Positions 1-6,829 of a DNA stretch of 11,097 nucleotides are shown one piece after another. The notes beneath the pieces are model-generated. The model made no database searches. It was not told where the DNA came from and was given only the letters and a program-made list of their open reading frames with translations. This stretch comes from Candidatus Stahliibacteriota bacterium CG08_land_8_20_14_0_20_40_26 (GTDB lineage: Bacteria; Hydrothermota; UBA3073): contig PEYP01000017.1 of the NCBI GenBank assembly GCA_002774315.1, forward strand, positions 1-11,097, given 5' to 3'. Positions within the stretch are counted from its first letter, which is position 1; every line of letters starts with the position of its first letter. The translations under genes and the position numbers were made by a program.

Positions 1-226
1 TGAGTTCTACGACATTGAGGATTACCGGAACAAGACAGAATTTCTCGCAAAGGCATATGCCTACCAGCTCTACTTCAACTTTAAAAGGAAGAACAGATAC
101 AAGGGAGGCAAAACACCTGTAGATATACTTAAGGAGAACGGAAGTAATGTCTCGCCACAAGTATTTAACTTACTACCTGTCATCTTAGATGATTTCGTGC
201 ATGATTTCATATCCACCTGTCTGTAG
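1..226 (+). CDS. C-terminal fragment of an IS481-like DDE transposase (5' end outside window)
   Basis: Reading from base 2, the frame is open to a TAG at 224-226 and gives 74 residues beginning EFYDIEDYRNKTEFLAKAY. The run of aromatic and basic residues, with YQLYFNFKRKNRYKGGKTP and a following VDIL, is the usual tail of IS481/IS3-type transposases with an rve integrase core, just after the third catalytic acidic residue. Nothing of the DDE core itself is visible, so activity cannot be judged. The stop codon lies inside the palindrome at 213-234, and the last few residues (ISTCL) are encoded by that repeat. The natural C-terminus may therefore have been replaced by repeat insertion. The family call is recognition from memory; the precise IS group is uncertain. 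Confidence 0.7.
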   Translation, partial: EFYDIEDYRNKTEFLAKAYAYQLYFNFKRKNRYKGGKTPVDILKENGSNVSPQVFNLLPVILDDFVHDFISTCL

Positions 227-234
227 ACAGGTGG
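213..234. repeat. Perfect palindromic repeat (REP-like hairpin)
   Basis: The arms CCACCTGTC (213-221) and GACAGGTGG (226-234) are perfect 9-bp complements around a TGTA loop. No T-run follows, so it is not a standard terminator. It provides the stop codon of the transposase fragment. A hairpin with a related CAGGT core lies at 10633-10650, which suggests a dispersed repeat family. Confidence 0.7.
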
Positions 235-264
235 GGTGCCTGCCTGACGGTAAGCAGGGATACC
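235..264. repeat. Second, imperfect palindromic repeat abutting the first
   Basis: GGTGCCTGC (235-243) pairs imperfectly with GCAGGGATACC (254-264). The core CCTGC/GCAGG is exact and the outer GGT/ACC closes it. It directly follows the 213-234 hairpin, so the two form a tandem palindromic unit of about 50 bp between the two transposase remnants. Confidence 0.5.
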
Positions 265-302
265 ATGTGGGGTGTGTTCAGTCATCATTACTATGTAAGC
301 AC

Positions 303-1519
303 TTATGGCACAATACGATCAAATTTCTGCAAACCAACACTTTTTAGTATTTTCATCTCAAGTTCGGTTGGTAAGTCGGCCTTATTCAGTATTTTCCCCA
401 CAAGATTGAGACGATGAATGGATATATCACGAAGTAACTCCAATGATTTTCTTGCGGTGAATTTTATCTTCGCTCTCTTTAGGTCCTGTTCTATCAAACT
501 CTCTATCAGGTATGCGATAACACATATAGCAACATGGGCTTTTACTCTGTAATCTTTATAGTGTCTAATAGGTCTCAATTTGATAAAGTTTTTAATCTCC
601 CTGAAGGCATTCTCAACTCGCGTGAGGGTGCGATAGCCTCTGGCTATATCTTGGGTAGATAGATCATTGGCATCACTATAGAGTACCATCATTACCATCT
701 AAACTCGTATCGGCATCTATAATAGTATCCTCATTCAACTCATAGGTTAGATTATAAGGGATGATACGTTTGAATCTGAAATACTTTTTGGTACCCTTTA
801 AAGTAAGCCATCTTTCAATCTGTTCTTCTACCTTTCTATTATTCTTATGGGCACCCCTTTTAATTTGCTCATTGAAAGAAGAGATATAAGCAAGTGATTT
901 CTGAATTCTTCTTTCTCTTTTTGCTGTTTTTGGTTTCTTTCTTATTGGGTTGAATACGGCGACGACTCGTTTGTTGTCTATTCTTTTGGGTAGCTCATAT
1001 ACCCATAGGTTCTCTTTTATTTTATTCTAACTTTCATCGTTAACATCCGGTAGCTCTTTGACAATTTTCAATGCACTCTTCTCTTTTCGCATACTAAATG
1101 TATTTATTCCTGAGCCAGAAAGGGAGTGAATGCTTGCTTGCCGGATCACACAGGCGATTAAACACCATAACCTTTATAGCCATTTCTACTTCAAACTCAA
1201 ATCCTCTTTCTATCAATACCCTCTCAAAGAATGTAGATAGCTCGAGTCGTTTCCAGAGATAATTGGCAAGCAAAAATGGTCCATAACAGAAACTGCCCTG
1301 TGGATCTATATCATTTTCAGTGAGACCGGTATCAATGTCAAAATGCACTGCTAATTTGTTAATCAACTCTCTTATCTTTGCAGGAGACCAATGGTTAATA
1401 TTGCCAAAATTAACAACGACTTTCTGGATTACTTTGCCCTTTTTGCGAATACTCTTGACCAGCTTCAGGTATTTATAGGCTTGACTACCCTTTTTAATCC
1501 GAACAACTCTCAGAAACAT
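303..1519 (-). pseudogene. Decayed IS1634-family (IS4-like DDE) transposase
   Basis: Three pieces of one transposase lie in three frames. The N-terminal piece (1519 to 1094, 141 aa) starts MFLRVVRIKKGSQAYKYLKL, a typical IS1634 beginning. A middle piece starts about 1092 (MRKEKSALKIVKEL) and carries an in-frame TAG at 1029-1027 before the segment containing RIDNKRVVAVFNP. It reads to about 680. A C-terminal piece (to a TAA at 303-305) is in the +1 frame and contains YRTLTRVENAFREIK, the Y-R-E-K signature with the third catalytic Glu, followed by a hydrophobic segment. The jump from FWLRNKYI to MRKEKS skips the part of the family that should carry the first two catalytic Asp residues, so an internal deletion is inferred. 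The remaining coding length of about 400 codons is short for a family of usually 500-600 residues. It cannot make an active enzyme. Confidence 0.85.
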
Positions 1520-1561
1520 AGTGGTGACTCCTCCTTTTTAGTATTTCAACATCACCACTAT
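1518..1561 (-). promoter_or_regulatory. Inverted repeat enclosing the transposase ribosome binding site and start
   Basis: ATAGTGGTGA (1518-1527) and TCACCACTAT (1552-1561) are perfect 10-bp complements. On the - strand the 24-nt loop contains the Shine-Dalgarno AAGGAGGAG, and the proximal arm runs into the ATG at 1519-1517. The distal arm overlaps the promoter -10 box and the expected transcription start. A read-through transcript would form the full hairpin, while a transcript from the element's own promoter would lack much of the distal arm. That matches the known IS10/IS50 logic of blocking translation from outside transcripts; its action here is inferred. Confidence 0.6.
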
Positions 1562-1588
1562 TTTAACACAAGGATCATAATTTGTCAA
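1560..1588 (-). promoter_or_regulatory. Sigma70-type promoter of the transposase pseudogene
   Basis: On the - strand, TTGACA (1588-1583) is followed by exactly 17 bp and TAAAAT (1565-1560). Transcription would start near 1553, about 34 nt before the start codon at 1519. The -35 is perfect and the -10 differs from TATAAT by one base. Confidence 0.75.
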
Positions 1589-1799
1589 GTAAAAATATCA
1601 TATAAGATAAAAAAGTTACACTACGGATTTTTGGCTATTTTCAAAGAGCTCAAAAAATGCAATTCCTTATATAGTAAGATTTCCGCATATAAGGTTGTCT
1701 CATAAACGGGCATTTTTGTCCTTTTACTGTCAAACTTGGGTTCAGAAATATTTCATTAGAGGATTTATGATGAGTGGGATTAAAGGGTAAAGGAGATTT
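1589..1799. other. Intergenic region between IS remnant and mannosidase gene, with an inverted repeat
   Basis: AT-rich sequence holding an exact 8-bp inverted repeat, CCTTATAT (1665-1672) and ATATAAGG (1687-1694), with a 14-nt loop. I could not find matching terminal inverted repeats for the IS1634 remnant on its other side. No convincing promoter for the mannosidase gene was found; TTTACT with AAATAT 17 bp later (about 1725-1753) is only a weak candidate. Confidence 0.4.
1767..1790 (+). other. Seven-codon mini-ORF directly upstream of the mannosidase gene
   Basis: ATG ATG at 1767-1772 opens a frame encoding MMSGIKG and ending in TAA at 1788-1790. It has a weak Shine-Dalgarno AGAGG at 1758-1762. 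Its stop overlaps the Shine-Dalgarno AAAGGAG (1789-1795) of the downstream gene, an arrangement that could allow translational coupling. It may be chance. Confidence 0.25.
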
Positions 1800-4739
1800 A
1801 TGTCAAAGTTAAATATCAATTTTCATGTTGAAAGTTCTGTTTTATTCAAGTATATAGGTAAGAAGCTACATCAACGTATTGACCTTACGATTTCCAATAG
1901 TCAGATGGACGAGTTGATTTTTTTACTTCAGGGAGATGATATCAATTACAAAGAAAAAATCTCGCTAAGTAAGGGTAGTGCGTTGCATCATATCTTTCTA
2001 CCGGAAATTGAAAAGCCAGAAAGGTGCACAGCTACGCTGCAAAGTGGAAATAATCGAGTTAATAAAGAAGTAATACTACTCCCTCGAAAGAAATGGGAGG
2101 TGTATCTTATCCATTTTTCGCATACGGATACAGGCTATACAGATCTTCCATCAAGAATTGCACGCAATCACGGTCGTTTTCTATGTGATGTTTTGAATTA
2201 CTGCAGGGAGACTGACAATTACCCCAATGATGCTAAGTTTCGTTGGACAATTGAAACAGGTTATCAATTTCTAAATGGTTGGGAAAGGTTTTCGTCTGAA
2301 GAGCAAAAAGAGATTATTGATCGGATGAAAGAAGAGCGCATTGAGATAACACCTATATATCTTGCTCATACTTCGGAATTATACGATTATGAAATATTAG
2401 CACGCACTACTATTTTTATTACGGAGTTTTGCCGTTTACATAATATTCCACTAAAAAGTGCAATGAACACTGATATAACAGGGTTGCCATGGGCTTTAGT
2501 ACAAATTCTTGCTCGGAGTGGAATTCGGTATCTGTCAACTGCTGTAAATGCAACTCGAGGAAGAGCCCCAAATGTACCACGCCCATTCTACTGGGAATCA
2601 GAGGATGGTAGTCGTGTACTGGTCTGGAATTCTGATCCGAAAAACGCATATATCGAAGGGTCTACACTTGGATTTACAACCGACTATGAAGTAGTCTTAG
2701 ATAAACTACCCCGATATCTCAAAAGATTTGAAGGTGATAATTTCCCGTATGATATTATTGGCTTACGTACTGCGGGGGCTAATGCAGATAACGCAAACCC
2801 GGTTCGGGAAATTTCTGATATTGTAAAGAAATGGAATGAGAAATGGGCTTATCCACAAGTAAAATTTTCAACAAATGGAAGGTTTATGGAAGCCCTTGAA
2901 AAACGGGGTGCCCAGAATTTTCCTGTTTACCAAAAAGCTTGGCCAGATTACTGGATTGATACTTTTGGTACTGTTGCAAGGGAAGTGAGTATATGCCGTT
3001 TGACTCATGAGGATATTTCTTCGGGAGAGAAAACTTCTACAATTGTTAGTTTATATGACAAAAGATTTCATTATCCCAAGGAAGAAATTAATGAGACATA
3101 TAAAAACATAACTTTAGCAGATGAGCTAGATTGGTGCGCAGCGGAAGGAGTGGAGAACCCAGATAGTCTTCAGTCAAAGGGGCAATTCTACGAGCAGGCA
3201 GCCTTCGCCTATCGTGCAGCAATAACAGCTAAGGAAGTACAATACCTCGGGAAGGAAAGATTACTTTCTCTTATAAAATCAAAAAAGGGAAGTGTAATTG
3301 TTTTTAACGCACTATCCTGGGAAAGAACAGATGTTGTTTGTGTAGAAATTCCCAAAAGTTATCTGGGTACGAAGCATCCAGTTATCTACGATTCAAATGG
3401 AAATGTTGTACCAACTCAACAAATAAAGGAAACTTTCGAAGGAGTAGAATTCACATTTATGGCAAAAGATGTTCCTCCACTCGGTTATCGTGTCTATTCT
3501 GTGGAACTATTAGATAAGCCTATTGAATATCAATCAGGAATTAAGTCTAACAGTCAGGTATTGGAAAGCAATTTTTATAAGATTCGATTTAACCGAGATG
3601 GTACAATTGAAAGTATTTTCGATAAAGAAGCAAAACGTGAACTGGTAAATAAGAATGAGAAGTATGGATTTAATCAATTAATTTATGAGGAAACTATAGG
3701 AGGTCGTACTCCAGTAAGTCTTGATTTAGAAAAGTATGAACAGATTTGGAGGTCTATTGACCTGGATTTTATAGAAAGTGTACACAGAATATTTCCTGAA
3801 CGATTTCCTGATAGGAATACAAAGTTCAACAGGATTTGTCCAATCTCTATTAAACATCAAGGAGCAATTAATGGGCAGGTTTATTCGAGTATTTCAAATC
3901 GCACTTCGCTAAATAATATTTCACGAGCTGACAGGAAGGTTATTCTATATAATAATTTGAAGCGTATCGATTTTATTTTGGATCTGGATAAGAGGGAAAC
4001 AAGAAATGTTGAAGCTGTCTATGTTGTATTTCCATTTGCAATGGACGATTTTCAGATTGAGATGGAGAATGCTTACTCATTTCTTGTGCCAGAAAAAGGT
4101 CAACTGCCCAATACATGTCGAGACTGGTATCTTGTCCAAAAGTGGATTCGTTTGTTCAACAATAATTTCAGCATTTTCTGGTCGCCAATTGAAGCACCTC
4201 TTGTCCAGTTAAGCGAAATTCAAACAGGAAGGTGGCTGCATAATTTGGATTTGAAGAAAAGTACGATTTATTCATGGCTTTTCAATAACTATTGGTGGAC
4301 AAATACTCCAGCATCTCAGGGCGGATGGAATTATCGATTTAGGTATTCAATTTCAAGCAGTGAAGGGCCACCGGCTCGCTTAGATGCTTTCAGATATGGG
4401 TGGGATCATCACTCACCGCTAAAGGCATGGTTTTCAAACAGTGGGCATCCGGATGCTATCTTACCAGAGGATAGTTGTAGCCTTTGTGAAGTGAATGTAC
4501 AAAACGTTATTATCACCGCATTGAAAAAAGCAGAAGATGGAGACGGAATTATCCTACGTCTATTTGAGGTGGGAGGAAAAGCAGCTGATACCACTCTTTT
4601 ATGGAAGGGACCAGCAATTCAAAAGGTGTTTTTAGCAAATCCTGTGGAGAAAAATATCAGTTCAATAAATTCAGAGAGAGATAAGGTCTCATTGCATCTT
4701 GAACCATACAGTATTATGACTTTAAGAATAATAACTTGA
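1800..4739 (+). CDS. Glycoside hydrolase family 38-like alpha-mannosidase, cytoplasmic
   Basis: 979 residues, intact. Start ATG 1800 is set by AAAGGAG at 1789-1795. No signal peptide is seen, so it probably acts inside the cell on imported mannosides. Residues 1-100 form a beta-rich lead-in. The GH38 catalytic domain starts near residue 101 with LIHFSHTDTGYTD, whose H108 and D110 match the zinc-binding HxD motif. MNTDITGLPW (222-231) supplies D225, the candidate nucleophile and third zinc ligand. Residues 380-480 fit the helical middle domain (THEDISSGEK, then AAFAYRAA). Residues 495 to the end form the beta-sandwich part, with NNYWWTNTPASQGG (829-842) and a C-terminal DGDGIILRLFEVGG typical of GH38. 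In related bacterial sequences, as I recall them, a DEHTWG-like motif carries a fourth zinc ligand. Here the equivalent reads ADELDWC (440-446) with no His, so the metal site may be altered. The family call is firm; mannose specificity and linkage are inferred. Confidence 0.85.
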   Translation: MSKLNINFHVESSVLFKYIGKKLHQRIDLTISNSQMDELIFLLQGDDINYKEKISLSKGSALHHIFLPEIEKPERCTATLQSGNNRVNKEVILLPRKKWEVYLIHFSHTDTGYTDLPSRIARNHGRFLCDVLNYCRETDNYPNDAKFRWTIETGYQFLNGWERFSSEEQKEIIDRMKEERIEITPIYLAHTSELYDYEILARTTIFITEFCRLHNIPLKSAMNTDITGLPWALVQILARSGIRYLSTAVNATRGRAPNVPRPFYWESEDGSRVLVWNSDPKNAYIEGSTLGFTTDYEVVLDKLPRYLKRFEGDNFPYDIIGLRTAGANADNANPVREISDIVKKWNEKWAYPQVKFSTNGRFMEALEKRGAQNFPVYQKAWPDYWIDTFGTVAREVSICRLTHEDISSGEKTSTIVSLYDKRFHYPKEEINETYKNITLADELDWCAAEGVENPDSLQSKGQFYEQAAFAYRAAITAKEVQYLGKERLLSLIKSKKGSVIVFNALSWERTDVVCVEIPKSYLGTKHPVIYDSNGNVVPTQQIKETFEGVEFTFMAKDVPPLGYRVYSVELLDKPIEYQSGIKSNSQVLESNFYKIRFNRDGTIESIFDKEAKRELVNKNEKYGFNQLIYEETIGGRTPVSLDLEKYEQIWRSIDLDFIESVHRIFPERFPDRNTKFNRICPISIKHQGAINGQVYSSISNRTSLNNISRADRKVILYNNLKRIDFILDLDKRETRNVEAVYVVFPFAMDDFQIEMENAYSFLVPEKGQLPNTCRDWYLVQKWIRLFNNNFSIFWSPIEAPLVQLSEIQTGRWLHNLDLKKSTIYSWLFNNYWWTNTPASQGGWNYRFRYSISSSEGPPARLDAFRYGWDHHSPLKAWFSNSGHPDAILPEDSCSLCEVNVQNVIITALKKAEDGDGIILRLFEVGGKAADTTLLWKGPAIQKVFLANPVEKNISSINSERDKVSLHLEPYSIMTLRIIT

Positions 4740-4803
4740 TGATTATGAATTCTGAAAAGATAGAAGTGATATAAAAAATGAAGCGTTATTTGCAAATATT
4801 TGT

Positions 4804-4962
4804 ATGGAGGATGTTAAAAGGGAGACCAAGAGGGTGATAGATATCCTCTCGCCAGGGGGTGGCCACATCCTGTGTTCAAGTAACAGCATATACCCTTCGA
4901 TAAAACCGTAGAACTATTTTGCCATGCTGGAAGTCGGCAAGAAGTACGGGAAATATCCGCGG
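4804..4962 (+). pseudogene. 3' remnant of a uroporphyrinogen decarboxylase (UroD)-family gene
   Basis: From 4804 the frame reads MEDVKRETKRVIDILSPGGG, then HILCSSNSIYPSIKP, a TAG at 4909-4911, and on in the same frame NYFAMLEVGKKYGKYP. This is the recognisable tail of UroD-family proteins: the EDV-RR-I-IL-GGGYI segment, the S-N-I-P motif, and the closing NILAM-E-GKKYGKYP. Only about the last 50 residues survive, the stop falls where the family has a conserved PENI-like turn, and no UroD sequence precedes 4804. The sequence before 4800 is AT-rich like the mannosidase, so a recombination junction is likely near 4800. In sugar-catabolic loci of several phyla, UroD-like proteins are common, often as putative methyltransferases; this copy is dead. 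Confidence 0.75.
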
Positions 4963-4978
4963 AAATCTGGTTGGACGT

Positions 4979-6775
4979 ATGAAACCTACAAAAATTACTA
5001 TCAATCGACCAAAGGTTCCCAAGTGCTGGGCCGAGTCTATAGTTGTCGGACTTGACGGGTTTTGTGAATATGTGAGAGGACTCATCGAACACGAGAAAGA
5101 GAAAAATAAAAGATACCCCATTCTGGCATTCGACGGCTACCCGGGAGTCAACTGGTCCGTTATATCCGTGCTTGAGAAAAATCTGAAAGACAAAGGTCTG
5201 GATGTGGAAATTGTCGACGGTTTTCTACTCTATAAATCGCCTAACGAGATATGGAAAATGATACATCAGTATATAACCTTTGACCCGTTCTTTGGGAGGG
5301 TATTTGATGGTCATCTAGAAGATTTTTTGGACGGTGGCAATGTCAGAGAACTAAAAGAAAGGATTAAAAAGAGAAAAGCATCTAACAAGGCCATGATATG
5401 CTTCGGCTGCGGTATCGCTAACAGGTCTTTGAGAAATTTGTTTGGCCACATATTTTATTTAGATGTGAACAGAACGGAATTCCTGAAGAGAATTCAAAAA
5501 AACTCGCTATGGTTCGTCCCCCCTGAAGCTACTCTTGGGAAGGGAGTAGCCGATGTTGGGCTATCCGTTCAAGCATTCAAGCTGTCGCAGTATGTCGGTG
5601 GGGTGTTCGATGAGCATAAAAGAGATATGCTGAAGTATCTGGATTTCTATGTGGAAGGTAGCGCGGTCGAAAAACCTGTACTCATGCCCAAAGAGGTTTT
5701 TGACGGTATCTTGTCAGCCCTCGCTCACCGCCCGATAAGGCTTAAACCACTTTACATCCCGAGTCCATGGGGGGGCCAGTGGATCAAGAAGGTTAGGGGA
5801 TTATCCGATAAGGACTACGTTAATTGTGCTTGGGACTTTGAGGCCGTCACGCCCGAAATGAGCTTAGAATTGGATATATGTGGAAAGCGTTTGGAAGTAC
5901 CGTTTCTTACTCTTTTGTGGAGAGAACGTGAAGCAATCATGGGAAAATACGCTTCAAAAAAATTTAAGTGGCTCTTCCCCATACGCTTCCATTATGACGA
6001 CAGCTGGAATGGTGGAAACATGGCCATCCAGGTTCATCCGAACACCTCTTATGTCAAGAATCACTTTAACGAGTTTTTGGGACAGCACGAATGTTATTAC
6101 ATCGTTGCCACCCAACCGGGCTCGAAAGTTTACCTAGGATTAAAGGAAGGCATAGATTTAGACGAGTTCTACCGTGCGGCAAAGAAAGCTGAAACTGAGA
6201 GGGTACCATTTGACTACGACCGTTATGTGAACAGTATTCCGAGTGAGGCCGGAGATCTCTTTCTAATCCCAGCTGGCACCATCCACGCTCTCGGAAAAAA
6301 TCAAGTCTGTATGGAATTGGGAACAACGTACGGTTACACCCTTCATGTGTACGATTACCTAAGACCAGGGCTAGACGGGAATCTACGTCCAATACACTTG
6401 GAGCACGCGTTTAAAGCCATGAAATCCTACAGAAAAACCAACTGGGTCGCACGCAATCTGAAGCAGCCTCCAAGGACTTTGAGGGGGGGGAAAGAATGGG
6501 CCGAATACCTCTTAGGGAGGTTCAGAGAGATACCGTATGAAGTCCGTAGGCTGGAGTTTGCAAGGGAGGTGAAGGACGATACTCGCGGAAGATTTCACAT
6601 GGTACTTCTGATCGAGGGGAGCGCCGTAGAGATCAGGTCCAAGGAGGAACCTGAAAAATACATCGAAATAAACTTCTCCGAGGCAGTTATAATTCCAGCC
6701 TGCTTTGGGAGATATGTAATAACGAACACGGGAGAGGCAACCTCCAAAATACTAAAGGTTCTCCTGAAAATTTGA
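4979..6775 (+). CDS. manA: Class I mannose-6-phosphate isomerase with N-terminal P-loop-like domain
   Basis: 598 residues from ATG 4979. The frame is open back to a TTG at 4919, but those 20 codons overlap the UroD remnant and have no ribosome binding site, so ATG 4979 is preferred; its own site is weak. The enzyme should interconvert mannose-6-phosphate and fructose-6-phosphate in the cytoplasm. Numbering from ATG 4979, the C-terminal cupin half begins near residue 250 with YIPSPWGGQW. It contains AIQVHPNTSY (Q351, H353), HECYYI (E371) and PAGTIHAL (H436), the Q-H-E-H zinc set of class I isomerases, then YDYLRPGLDG with the probable phosphate-binding Arg and RPIHLEHAF. Residues 1-240 are an extra domain with ILAFDGYPGVNWS near 49-60, a P-loop-like turn without the usual Lys, so ATP use is doubtful. 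Proteins of about 590 residues with this layout are known in Paenibacillus and relatives. Common isomerases are 300-400 residues. The gene contains runs of seven and eight Gs (5769-5775, 6483-6490). Confidence 0.85.
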   Translation: MKPTKITINRPKVPKCWAESIVVGLDGFCEYVRGLIEHEKEKNKRYPILAFDGYPGVNWSVISVLEKNLKDKGLDVEIVDGFLLYKSPNEIWKMIHQYITFDPFFGRVFDGHLEDFLDGGNVRELKERIKKRKASNKAMICFGCGIANRSLRNLFGHIFYLDVNRTEFLKRIQKNSLWFVPPEATLGKGVADVGLSVQAFKLSQYVGGVFDEHKRDMLKYLDFYVEGSAVEKPVLMPKEVFDGILSALAHRPIRLKPLYIPSPWGGQWIKKVRGLSDKDYVNCAWDFEAVTPEMSLELDICGKRLEVPFLTLLWREREAIMGKYASKKFKWLFPIRFHYDDSWNGGNMAIQVHPNTSYVKNHFNEFLGQHECYYIVATQPGSKVYLGLKEGIDLDEFYRAAKKAETERVPFDYDRYVNSIPSEAGDLFLIPAGTIHALGKNQVCMELGTTYGYTLHVYDYLRPGLDGNLRPIHLEHAFKAMKSYRKTNWVARNLKQPPRTLRGGKEWAEYLLGRFREIPYEVRRLEFAREVKDDTRGRFHMVLLIEGSAVEIRSKEEPEKYIEINFSEAVIIPACFGRYVITNTGEATSKILKVLLKI

Positions 6776-6829
6776 TGGCGACACGAATCTTAAAAGGCAT
6801 TAACAACTCGAAATTCGGTCTCTTTGCAC

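Noticed and set aside
70..288. 72-codon - strand frame across the palindromic repeats
   Set aside because: It is antisense to the transposase fragment, and the YRQAG- and YRQVD-type wording comes from translating palindromic repeats, a known source of false genes.
676..700. Programmed frameshift in the IS1634 transposase
   Set aside because: No slippery heptamer or downstream structure is visible at the frame change, and the gene also has a separate stop and an internal deletion.
1391..1705. + strand frame of 104 codons over the IS1634 5' end
   Set aside because: It runs antisense through the transposase start and its promoter and has no ribosome binding site or known features.
4909..4911. 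TAG inside the UroD-like tail as a possible pyrrolysine or recoded codon
   Set aside because: UroD-family proteins do not carry pyrrolysine at this place, the gene also lacks most of its N-terminal part, and it overlaps the functional isomerase start. Simple decay explains it.
4814..5121. Open - strand frames opposite the UroD remnant and the isomerase start
   Set aside because: No ribosome binding sites and no family features; they are antisense shadows of the + strand genes.
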